Shown here: one piece after another, positions 34,865-42,870 of the stretch
How positions within the stretch are numbered: the stretch's first letter is position 1
How the letters are laid out: every line of letters begins with the position of its first letter
The notes under the pieces: model-generated
Told to the model about the DNA's origin: nothing
What the model saw: the letters and a program-made list of their open reading frames with translations, nothing else
The model's database searches: none
NCBI GenBank assembly: GCA_964563755.1
Contig: CAZLYC010000006.1
Coordinates: forward strand, 1 to 64,000
Direction: 5' to 3'
DNA: 64,000 bases
From: JABMQF01 sp964563755
Lineage (GTDB): Archaea > Nanobdellota > Nanobdellia > Woesearchaeales > UBA11576
Translations under genes and position numbers: made by a program

Positions 34865-35716
34865 TCAAAAGAAATTCTGGAATAGCCTCGTCGTCACACA
34901 GACTTCCAGCACTGCTGCCAATAATACAAGAGCTATAGCGATAAGCATCAGGAGCGTCGCGTCTTTAAAGACATTCTTGAACGCTTTTGATCCTTTTTTC
35001 TCATGCATTATTGCCTTTGACACCACTCCTCCTGCTATCGCTGCGAGCATGAACCCGCTTATCTCTGGAAGGAGGTGTATCAGGAAGAAACCGAACGCCT
35101 GGAAGCCCTGCATAAGATTCTGCGTCAAAGTATTTATGGCGAATACTATGAAGTTGGCGAACACGCTCGCATTGAGTATTATGAGGAATATTGCGCTTGC
35201 GCCATAGAAAAAAGAAAGGACGAAACATATCATGAGTACAAGTAGTCCGTGCGCAAAAAGCCCGAGTATCTGCGAGAATGTCGGCTGTATGCTCTCATCG
35301 ACGAACGCTTTCACAGCATCCTGCGTCACTCCTTGGTCAAGGTTGAGAAATGTCATCTGGAACTCAAAAGCATCGTTGTATAGCGGCTGGTTCGTGTATA
35401 GAAGAAGCCCGACAAAGACGAATGCGACAAAGACTCCTAGGAATGAGAACATGTACACTTCATATATGTCCTTGTGATTGCTGAAGAAGTTCTTAAGCCC
35501 GAACCTGACCTCTATCTTCTCTTCCATGCGGAGCAGCATTATCAGCGTCGGGGTAAGCAGCAGTGTTGTCAGGAACACTACAGATACTGACATGCTATCC
35601 TTGAAGAAGAATAAGGATAGTAGGAATGCTACAAAAGTAAAGAAAAATCCAAAAATAAAGGCAAGGTAAGGCCTGTGCCTTACCTTTGCCGGATTAAAAA
35701 GGTCTTCTAAAACCAT
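34865..35716 (-). CDS. SpoIIM/DUF95-family membrane protein
   Basis: 283 residues with six to seven membrane helices. The HLLPEISGFMLAAIAGGVVS motif in the fifth helix region is typical of the stage II sporulation protein M-like family, which is widespread in archaea without sporulation. Role unknown, possibly envelope-related. It lies downstream of the 901-residue surface protein on the same strand, with an 11-base gap. Confidence 0.87.
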   Translation of the reverse strand: MVLEDLFNPAKVRHRPYLAFIFGFFFTFVAFLLSLFFFKDSMSVSVVFLTTLLLTPTLIMLLRMEEKIEVRFGLKNFFSNHKDIYEVYMFSFLGVFVAFVFVGLLLYTNQPLYNDAFEFQMTFLNLDQGVTQDAVKAFVDESIQPTFSQILGLFAHGLLVLMICFVLSFFYGASAIFLIILNASVFANFIVFAINTLTQNLMQGFQAFGFFLIHLLPEISGFMLAAIAGGVVSKAIMHEKKGSKAFKNVFKDATLLMLIAIALVLLAAVLEVCVTTRLFQNFF

Positions 35717-35727
35717 TGTTTAAATTA

Positions 35728-38433
35728 TTAGAATCTGTCTCTCCTGTTCGCTCTGTCCTTCAGGTAAGACTCGAGTCCCATGCCATCACTGCTCCTGCTT
35801 CCTAAAAAGTCTATTGCGGCAGGTCTCTTTCTCTTGTCGCCCTTGCTCCAGCCATACTTGTAAAGCGTTCCCATGACAAGTGCCATGAGCAGCATAGCTA
35901 TTATGAGCGTCGACCAGTTTATGCTGAGTGCACTCATGAAGCCAGAGGCCTTTCCAATGCCTGCTGCATGTCCTTCGTCTTCACCAGACGTGACAGCCTG
36001 CTGTTCTTCTGACTCTGGTAATGGCTGTCTAGCCGCAGATACTGTGTCTGTTCCTGTAGCTGTATCATCCTGTGTCTCCTCCGTTTTTTCCGTTTTTTCA
36101 GTGCATGATCTCGTGTCTGTCTTCTTTGCGTCACTGCTGCAGTCGTTTATGTCGACGCATGTCCTTGCCTGTTTACCGTCAGAGCATGTTGTCCATGCTG
36201 TGCAGCTCCAATCAGCTGTGCAGCTTCCTGCAGAAGTTGTCGTTGAGCTGGTTCCTCCATGCCCTCCGTGTCCTCCCTGGACTCCGCTCTGCTGTGTCGC
36301 TACCGCAAGCGCCTCTGTGCTGCTGTAGGTCTTGCCGTTAGCCAAGCTAGTTACTGAAGCTAATATGCTATATGCACCTTGCTCCGCTGGCGCGTTGAAT
36401 GCGTGCGTGTATTTTCCGTCGTCAGCGATTGCTACATCCGTGGTCACATTGCCCGGCAAGAGCAATGATATGCTCTCTTCAGGGACGAGTGACCCGTTGT
36501 CATAGATGACAAGGCCTGATGCTGTGACTGCTGCTCCTGGTGTCGCCGATGTCGGGTTGAGGTCAAGAGCCACTATGTACTTGTAAGTCACTTCTATCTG
36601 GTCTTGTGCTTCATTAGAATTGTTCAATGTGTCAACTGCCTGCACCTTTAGGGTGTATGTTCCAGTTGCTGTGTTCGGCGTAGTCTCGACTGATGCTGTG
36701 TACGTGTCGCCCAATTTCTCTAGGGAGATGGGTTGGGTAGTATCGTCAGGAGCGACTAGCTCCGCATTTACCGTCTCAACTCCGCTGATGTCAGTCACAT
36801 CGAGGCTTAGCTGTAATGTATCGCCTCTTGCGAATGTATCAGGGTTTTCCATCTGTATGTCTGGGCCTGTCAAGTCAACAACAGATATCGTTCTCTCGTC
36901 GCTTGTTCCTGCGTTTCCCGCATCGTCGACACATTGAACCTTCCACCTATGCGCTCCTAGCGCGACTATCTTCTGCCATTCTGTCTCACTGTTTCCCTGC
37001 GACAATTGCTGTTCCTGTCCAATATCGTCTATGTATACATTGCAATCCATCTCGTTGTCGTAGTTGTCCTGCACCATATACCTGAAGCTGACATGCACGT
37101 CGCTTGTTGCTGCGTCTTCTGGCGCTACGAGCTCTACTGTCGGCGGGGTTCTGTCCACAATGATTCGATAGGTCTGCTCAGCCTTGTTGCGGACTGAATC
37201 CTCAGCCATCACAGTGAATTCGCTCGGTCCTTCCGGCCATTCTGACACGTCTATGCCAAAGATGCTTTCCACTTCTGTCTTGTTGCCGTCAATTACAAGC
37301 CAAACCTTGTGCAGTTGGTAGTTGTCTGTGACTTCAACCTGAAGTGCTGTCGTCGACGCTATGATGGTGTCATTCTCTGCATTCTTCAGCTGTATGCTTG
37401 GAGGCGTCTTGTCCAATGTATAGCCCCAAGTCCCGCTGCTGCCTTCGAGGCCTGCAGCGTCTGTGCATCTCATCTTCCACTCATGTTGTCCTTCTGCGAC
37501 GTCAGCGCTCGGTATGAACACTACGTCCATGTGCGGTGCTGCTATGTCTTCCATGTACTCTGTGCCATCTATGTCCATATCACAAGTCATCTCTGGTGCT
37601 AAGTTGTCTGCTGCAAAGAAACTGAAATTCTTTGCGAGGCCGATTATGGCCCCATCCACTGGGGATACTAGAGTTACGCTTGGTGGAACGCCATCTATGG
37701 TTATTGTGCCGCTGTACTCTGATTCCTCTCCGCCGTTGTTGTATGCGGAGAAGTCGAAGCATACCTGCTGCTCGTTGTCATAGCTGGAGAGGTCTATCTC
37801 TCGTCCATACAGCCCATTTGACTGGGCGAGCTGCAATGTATGGTCCTGCGGTGTTATATTCTCGTCGTAATTGCATCTTACATAATGGAAAGTCACATTC
37901 TGTATTCCTGTCTCAGGGTCTGTTGCATTTACGCTTACAAGGTATTCAGAATCTCCTTCCTTAACGAATCCTCCATCGACAGGATGAGTATCCTGTAGCG
38001 AAGGGGCTGTGTTGTCATTAAGGATGTCGAACGGGAACGTGTATGTATGAGTCTGTGAATCTGGGTCTGTCATGGTCACGAGGACTTCTTTATGGGTGTC
38101 TGCATCGACAAGGTCTGCTTTTCCGAGGAATTCGAATGATGACAGGATGACGTTTGTCGCTATGCTGCCTTCTTTCCATTCTGCTATGCTTCCTGCGAAT
38201 GATTCAGACCAGCCCTTGTAATCTACAAGTGCAAGTATGCTGAATCCTGCAGGGCTTGCCTGGACCATCTTGACTTCATAGCTTCCCCTAAAGTTGCTTA
38301 TGTTGAGTTCGAAGCTTACATGGTTGGTCTCATATGCCTGCGCTGGTGCGAGTGTGACTGTTGTCTCGCCCGCGACAAATATAGAATTGAGTAAAACCAT
38401 TAAAACAAATATTACGCTTACACCTCTTTTCAT
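35728..38433 (-). CDS. Large surface protein with Ig-like repeats and TSP1-like motif
   Basis: 901 residues. A signal peptide (SVIFVLMVLLNSIFVAG) is followed by several Ig-like domains of about 90-100 residues that repeat the pattern D.TPPS..L..P..(as in PPSVTLVSPVDGA, PPTVELVAPEDAA). Near residues 735-780 lies CTADWSCTAWTTCSDGKQAR, a thrombospondin-1-like cysteine motif common in DPANN surface proteins. One membrane helix (STLIIAMLLMALVMGTLY) and a basic cytosolic tail end the protein. Likely an adhesin or cell-envelope protein. Its ribosome site can be masked by a hairpin (38442-38458). Confidence 0.85.
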   Translation of the reverse strand: MKRGVSVIFVLMVLLNSIFVAGETTVTLAPAQAYETNHVSFELNISNFRGSYEVKMVQASPAGFSILALVDYKGWSESFAGSIAEWKEGSIATNVILSSFEFLGKADLVDADTHKEVLVTMTDPDSQTHTYTFPFDILNDNTAPSLQDTHPVDGGFVKEGDSEYLVSVNATDPETGIQNVTFHYVRCNYDENITPQDHTLQLAQSNGLYGREIDLSSYDNEQQVCFDFSAYNNGGEESEYSGTITIDGVPPSVTLVSPVDGAIIGLAKNFSFFAADNLAPEMTCDMDIDGTEYMEDIAAPHMDVVFIPSADVAEGQHEWKMRCTDAAGLEGSSGTWGYTLDKTPPSIQLKNAENDTIIASTTALQVEVTDNYQLHKVWLVIDGNKTEVESIFGIDVSEWPEGPSEFTVMAEDSVRNKAEQTYRIIVDRTPPTVELVAPEDAATSDVHVSFRYMVQDNYDNEMDCNVYIDDIGQEQQLSQGNSETEWQKIVALGAHRWKVQCVDDAGNAGTSDERTISVVDLTGPDIQMENPDTFARGDTLQLSLDVTDISGVETVNAELVAPDDTTQPISLEKLGDTYTASVETTPNTATGTYTLKVQAVDTLNNSNEAQDQIEVTYKYIVALDLNPTSATPGAAVTASGLVIYDNGSLVPEESISLLLPGNVTTDVAIADDGKYTHAFNAPAEQGAYSILASVTSLANGKTYSSTEALAVATQQSGVQGGHGGHGGTSSTTTSAGSCTADWSCTAWTTCSDGKQARTCVDINDCSSDAKKTDTRSCTEKTEKTEETQDDTATGTDTVSAARQPLPESEEQQAVTSGEDEGHAAGIGKASGFMSALSINWSTLIIAMLLMALVMGTLYKYGWSKGDKRKRPAAIDFLGSRSSDGMGLESYLKDRANRRDRF

Positions 38434-38973
38434 GTTGAAGACCTCTTAATCCAAGAGGCTACTGCAACTAAGCATCAACAGTACAGTGCATGACACAGCT
38501 GTCTGTATAGTTCTGCTTGCTGTTCGCCTCTTTTTTTTTATTAGTCCCTGCAGAAGTAGTACGCTTCCTACACGTCTAGCCCCTGCTGTGACATTATCAA
38601 TGTGATGGTCAAAAGTAGTCTCTTGGCCCTACCCGTTAGGCCTTGATGTCGCTGATGTAGCCAAAGTATGACTTTCGTATACTAGTATTGAAGAACTTAG
38701 AATAAACCAGTATTTAAATCTTTCGTTCGGTGTGTTGATGGAACTGCTAATGCTTCGTAATAGCACGTTAAAAAGAATACCCTGAGGATTCATACAAAAT
38801 AGTCATACAAAAAAACTGATTTCAAAAGATGAAAATTGATACCATTAAAGAATAGCAAAACTATTTAAGTAACTATGTTTTTGTAAGAAGAAAGGGGGCT
38901 TAGCTATTAATAGGACAGATGAAGCGTAGCTTCTTTAAAATTCATGTTCAAAAGTATCGGAGGGTTAGATAAA
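38434..38973. other. Divergent promoter region with long leader, 540 bp
   Basis: Separates the two large surface-protein genes. On the minus strand a TATA box (GATTTAAATAC, near 38711-38720) would start transcription near 38690, giving a leader of about 255 bases with several local hairpins (for example around 38565-38580 and 38595-38612). On the plus strand a TATTTAAG at 38862-38869 gives a leader of about 80 bases with a GAAGC-GTA-GCTTC hairpin at 38921-38933. No gene recognised. Confidence 0.55.
38442..38458 (-). promoter_or_regulatory. Hairpin hiding the ribosome site of the surface-protein gene
   Basis: In the minus-strand RNA, CCUCUU pairs with AAGAGG around a five-base loop; AAGAGGU is the ribosome site, seven bases before the AUG at 38433. 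This perfect 6-bp stem would block translation unless opened. Confidence 0.6.
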
Positions 38974-41472
38974 ATGGCAACAAAGATTTGGCTATACTTT
39001 GTTTTTGTATTGGTTCTTGCGTTCGGCGTTTCCGCAGTAGGCAACGTCAGCATCGCTGAGAACAGCATATCCTTGTCAGGATATCCGGGGACAATAAACA
39101 GCTCTGGGATAATAAACGTCGCGGATATCGGCGCTTCAGCACTATCTGGCATAGTAGTTAACGCCACAGCTCTCAACGGAGTAGGCGGAACGATACCTGC
39201 CAGTGCCTTGATGCTTGTGCCTAACACTCTCAACCTGAATGCAGGCGAGAGCAGGCCAGTCGCTGTCGTTTTCACAGTCCCTTCCGATAAGAAAGCAGGC
39301 AGTTACACAGGCACTCTTAGTGCTGTGTTCTCTACAGCACATCAGGATACTGCTTCATTGACAGTCACAGTCAACCCTGTTAATGATTTCTCTGCGTCCT
39401 CGACAACACCTTCGATTGTACCGGGACTCTCAGGAAAGATCACAGTCACAGTTACAAACGCAGGCAACACAGACCTGAACGGAATGACATACAGCGTGAC
39501 ACAGTTCACCTCCGGAACAAACACGCTCGCTGTCTCAGGCAGTGCCACAGGAAACCTGAATGTCGCGTATGGCGCAAGCCAGACATTTGACCTGAACTTC
39601 GCGCCTTCCTCCTCACAGGGAGTCGGCACTTACACAGGCACAGTCACTATAACGCACGGCTCAGTCACAAAGACTATAGGCCTAAGCCTAAGTATAGTCC
39701 CTATCAACAGGCAGATTTCAGCGACAACAACAAACGCTGCTGTTGTCATACACAGGACATTGCTGTTTGTAATGGACACAGATTCAGGAGTCCTGAAGCT
39801 CAACAACACAGGAAATTATCCTCTGTCTGGAATAACCATAAGTCCATCTAATCTTACAGGGCCTTCAATAATATCTTCTTCATCTGTCTCGATAAGCGAA
39901 AACAATTTTGCGCTAAATGTCGGAAGCGGAAAAGATGTTATGATAACCCCTCTGGTTCCTGCGTCAACAACTGCCGGAACATACACAGGCTATCTCACAG
40001 TGTCTTTCGGCGGTACAAGCCCATTGACAGTCCCTTTCACAGCAGTGATTAAGGATGCTTCAGCATCTGTATCTCTTGGTACAGTTGAATACGAATCAGC
40101 TGAAAGGGGAACTAACGTGAGCAAGTCAGTCACGATAGTCAACAATGGAGATTTTGCTCTAACAAGCGTTACTCTTACTACGAACGCGCCGAATACATGG
40201 ATAACAGGCACAGTGCCTTCATTCCTTGATGTAGGCGGAAGCTTCCAGGTCACAGTCACTTCGACTGTCCCAACAGGCGTAAGCTCGACTGGCGAGAAGA
40301 TAGGTTCACTGATATTCAGCTCAATTGAGCTAAGTAAGAGCGTGGACATAAAGGCCAAGGCGCCTTCGATGCTTGAATTCGACAATGTCAAGGTGAGCAT
40401 AAACGACGGATCATATGACTCTGTCTCTGAAGGAGGCACAGTTGATGATGACGCAAAGCCAGGCCACGTATTCTCAGTCAAGGTCAAGCTCGCCAACTTA
40501 TTCAGCGATGATGACGATGAGATATCAGACATACAGGTCGATGCGTTGTTCATAGGCGCCGGAGAGGATGGCGATGATATTGACGGAGAGTCTGAAACAT
40601 TTGATATAGATGGCAGCGATAAGAGCGAAGAGATTGAGCTGGAATTCGACAGCGATATCATAGACTGGGAAGCCGCGACAGGAAAGCTTGCTATGGAGCT
40701 CATAGCAGAAGGAGAGGATGACAATGGCGGAATCCACAGGGCCACATTCAACTTCTCGATAAATCTTGAGAGGGAAGACAGCGCTGATTTCCTCTTCACA
40801 AGGTTCGATGTGCCTAACACAGTCATGTGCGGAAATACATTCACAATATACGCTGACGTCAAGTCCATCGGCGAGAAGAGCGATGACGAGGTCATCTTCA
40901 AGCTCAGCGCACCAGGATTGGGCGTGAACTTCGAGAAGACCTTAGAGATGGGCGCGTATGACGGCGAAGAGTGCGACGCATTGGATGATGAAGACGAGGA
41001 AGACTGCACAGATTTCAGCTACTCTGAGACATTCACCGTACCTGCTGATGCTCAGTCAGGCGATGTGAGCGTAATGGCAAAGATATACAGGGACAACGGC
41101 AACAAGCAGACTGATGAACAAACAGAGACAGTCAAGATAGACTGCGGGCATTCTGGATCGAGCACAAGCTCAACTTCAAGCCAGAGCACGACATCGTCAC
41201 AGACAACATCAACTAAACCAAAGACTACAACTTCAGACACTACAAAGACCACAAGCTCTGACGTAGATGTGCTTTACACATCAAGCAGCACGCCTTCAGC
41301 AAAGCCAAGCTCAGCTACCGCGTCTGTGTCCACAAGGATAACCGACACAACAGAGAAGAAGAGCTTCACAGACAGTAACGCTTATCTTGCATTGCTTTCT
41401 GTGTTGAGCATAGTGGCGATAATAGGGATAATCACCCTGTTGCTGTTCACATTCACAGCACCGAAGGAATAA
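38974..41472 (+). CDS. Putative S-layer or NEW3-repeat surface protein
   Basis: 832 residues from ATG 38974, which has GGAGGG nine bases upstream. A signal peptide (IWLYFVFVLVLAFGVSA) is followed by several beta-sandwich repeats of about 100 residues (patterns such as AGSYTGTLSAVF, VGTYTGTVTITHG, AGTYTGYLTVSFGG), an acidic region rich in Asp and Glu (SDDDDEISDIQ, GEDGDDIDGE), a Ser/Thr-rich stalk near the end and one membrane helix (ALLSVLSIVAIIGIITLLLF). This architecture fits archaeal S-layer-like proteins. The strong ribosome site and promoter suggest high expression; the S-layer role is an inference. Confidence 0.82.
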   Translation: MATKIWLYFVFVLVLAFGVSAVGNVSIAENSISLSGYPGTINSSGIINVADIGASALSGIVVNATALNGVGGTIPASALMLVPNTLNLNAGESRPVAVVFTVPSDKKAGSYTGTLSAVFSTAHQDTASLTVTVNPVNDFSASSTTPSIVPGLSGKITVTVTNAGNTDLNGMTYSVTQFTSGTNTLAVSGSATGNLNVAYGASQTFDLNFAPSSSQGVGTYTGTVTITHGSVTKTIGLSLSIVPINRQISATTTNAAVVIHRTLLFVMDTDSGVLKLNNTGNYPLSGITISPSNLTGPSIISSSSVSISENNFALNVGSGKDVMITPLVPASTTAGTYTGYLTVSFGGTSPLTVPFTAVIKDASASVSLGTVEYESAERGTNVSKSVTIVNNGDFALTSVTLTTNAPNTWITGTVPSFLDVGGSFQVTVTSTVPTGVSSTGEKIGSLIFSSIELSKSVDIKAKAPSMLEFDNVKVSINDGSYDSVSEGGTVDDDAKPGHVFSVKVKLANLFSDDDDEISDIQVDALFIGAGEDGDDIDGESETFDIDGSDKSEEIELEFDSDIIDWEAATGKLAMELIAEGEDDNGGIHRATFNFSINLEREDSADFLFTRFDVPNTVMCGNTFTIYADVKSIGEKSDDEVIFKLSAPGLGVNFEKTLEMGAYDGEECDALDDEDEEDCTDFSYSETFTVPADAQSGDVSVMAKIYRDNGNKQTDEQTETVKIDCGHSGSSTSSTSSQSTTSSQTTSTKPKTTTSDTTKTTSSDVDVLYTSSSTPSAKPSSATASVSTRITDTTEKKSFTDSNAYLALLSVLSIVAIIGIITLLLFTFTAPKE

Positions 41473-41523
41473 ATATTTTTAATTTAATATTTTTTATATT
41501 TCTTATTTTCTATAACACTTAGC

Positions 41524-41628
41524 AGCGCCGCCAATGCCCTTTCGAGCTAGCATATTTTCTATCGGATTTGCTGTGTACTCAGATTTAGATTTGATTTTGC
41601 TATCAGAGCGAGCGGCCGTGGCGGCGCT
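41524..41628 (-). repeat. Palindromic element, core family 2 (copy 2, single)
   Basis: 105 bp. Terminal inverted repeats AGCGCCGCCA/TGGCGGCGCT (10 bp). On the minus strand: GCTCGCT box, core TCTGAGTACACAGCAAATC, then GAAAATATGCTAGCTCG. It lies between convergent stops of the S-layer-like and PIN genes. No family 1 partner next to it. Confidence 0.87.
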
Positions 41629-41644
41629 ATAATTATTATTAATA

Positions 41645-42118
41645 TTATTTAGGCAAGTCGTTTAGAACTCTTATCCCATATTTCTTCAAATGATTCTCTG
41701 CCTTTGTCGTGAATATGTGATGCTTGTCCCGCGTCAATATGTTGGCGCGTATCCTTAGGCCAAGCACAAGCAGCACCGCGTCACTAGGGTCTTTTACTAT
41801 CCCAAGAAGTCCTGGGTCGAACTCTGAGACGTATGCCTTCTCCCTGTCTTTCTCGCCAGGAGATACGTTGACAGGTATGTTGGTGATGAGCTTCTCTTTA
41901 AGGAAGTTCCTGACGTGGTGGTTTATCTTGCCGTGCATGAGATGATGTTTCAGCACAAGCTCTATGAGGTTGAAGCTGGACATGCCGACTTTTTTTGCCT
42001 TGCAGAAATCGGTTAAGTGGTTGTACCTATCCTTCTCGAACATGTGCATGATGAAGCATGTGTCAAGGAGGTATTCTGCCTCTCCTGACTTAGGCAGCGC
42101 GTCGATGAGCTCCTGCAT
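41645..42118 (-). CDS. PIN-domain protein
   Basis: 157 residues. Acidic PIN residues: Asp in YLLDTCFIMHMF, Glu in FNLIELVLKHH, Asp in DPSDAVLLVLGL and Asp in ILTRDKHH. PIN domains are single-strand RNA nucleases. The upstream gene ends a few bases before its ATG. The neighbour is a coiled-coil protein rather than a typical AbrB or MazE-like antitoxin, so a toxin-antitoxin role is not shown but possible. Confidence 0.82.
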   Translation of the reverse strand: MQELIDALPKSGEAEYLLDTCFIMHMFEKDRYNHLTDFCKAKKVGMSSFNLIELVLKHHLMHGKINHHVRNFLKEKLITNIPVNVSPGEKDREKAYVSEFDPGLLGIVKDPSDAVLLVLGLRIRANILTRDKHHIFTTKAENHLKKYGIRVLNDLPK

Positions 42119-42120
42119 TA

Positions 42121-42531
42121 TCACTCGCTCGTTATAGAACCTGTCTTGAACTCGATGACCTTCTTCTTCATCTTGTTCAGGCTCTCAAGATATCCTGTAT
42201 GTGTCCCGTATCCTTTAAGCCTGGACTTGTCATCCTTAAGCCTGTTGAGGAATGCCTTCATCCTCTCCATAAGCTCTTCGTCGTGCTCTATGACCACGCT
42301 TATGAAGCTGTCAAGTATGTCCTGCGCATCAAGCACTCTGTTCTGCGCCTTTTCATAGACCTGTATCTTGGTTATTATATTCTTGACATCCTCTTCAACG
42401 TTATCAAGTTTGGTAGAATAGACAAGGCATTTTTTGCCTCCGTCATCGAAGAAAACTTTTATGTCCGCTCCAGACTTCATGGAGAAATTCTCCACTTCCA
42501 TCTTCTGGACTGTGATTCTGACACATTTCAT
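42121..42531 (-). CDS. Hypothetical coiled-coil protein upstream of PIN gene
   Basis: 136 residues, charged helices in the second half (EELMERMKAFLNRLKDDKSR). The N-terminal 45 residues (MKCVRITVQKMEVENFSM) look beta-stranded. No family recognised. Its stop TGA lies just before the PIN start (GTGATAATG), so the two are co-translated. Confidence 0.72.
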   Translation of the reverse strand: MKCVRITVQKMEVENFSMKSGADIKVFFDDGGKKCLVYSTKLDNVEEDVKNIITKIQVYEKAQNRVLDAQDILDSFISVVIEHDEELMERMKAFLNRLKDDKSRLKGYGTHTGYLESLNKMKKKVIEFKTGSITSE

Positions 42532-42569
42532 GGGGTGAACCTCTTGTTATTTATCGTAGGCTTGAAAGC

Positions 42570-42737
42570 TCAAGCGTCAGGTATCTGCCTGTGCCCTACT
42601 TCATCAAGGACGTCCTGTGCAGTCTCATCCTTTTTTATTGAAGACGAGCCGCAGAAAGGGCACCTGTTTGGCAGCCTTTCTGTCTTAGGCGAAAATTTAT
42701 ATCTGCAGTCTAAGCATCGGAACTTCATTGTCATCAT
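42570..42737 (-). CDS. Zinc-ribbon micro-protein
   Basis: 55 residues. CLDCRYKFSPKTERLPNRCP with FCGSSSI gives a CxxC...CxxC rubredoxin-like zinc ribbon, followed by an acidic tail. There are three candidate ATGs at 42737, 42734 and 42728; AGAG is just upstream of the first. A TATA element near 42775 supports the start. Likely a nucleic-acid- or protein-binding zinc protein. Confidence 0.75.
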   Translation of the reverse strand: MMTMKFRCLDCRYKFSPKTERLPNRCPFCGSSSIKKDETAQDVLDEVGHRQIPDA

Positions 42738-42830
42738 CTCTTTTAGGGTTTTGGTTTTTGAAGGGCATTTCAGTATATAAATATTTTTAGAGAAATAGTT
42801 ATTTACTACTAAGTAACAAAAATCGTAAGA

Positions 42831-42838
42831 TTTATAAA
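42831..42838 (+). promoter_or_regulatory. TATA box of the PP2C gene
   Basis: TTTATAAA; the predicted transcription start near 42859 lies after the TTG at 42853 and before the TTG at 42871, which decides the start codon. Confidence 0.65.
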
Positions 42839-42870
42839 CCGTCAACGACATATTGTTTGAAGGGGATACT

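Noticed and set aside
38520..38660. Possible tRNA or signal recognition particle RNA in the 540-bp gap
   Set aside because: No cloverleaf, no TTCRANT loop and none of the conserved SRP helix 8 bases were found; only local hairpins.
39990..41009. 339-residue open frame opposite the S-layer-like gene
   Set aside because: It is Ser-rich and lies antisense to a clear gene with a signal peptide and repeats; there is no promoter or ribosome site. It mirrors the Asp/Glu-rich coding strand.
41645..42531. Toxin-antitoxin pair (PIN protein plus small upstream protein)
   Set aside because: The upstream protein has no DNA-binding motif typical of VapB; the pair may be functional partners, but the class is not supported.
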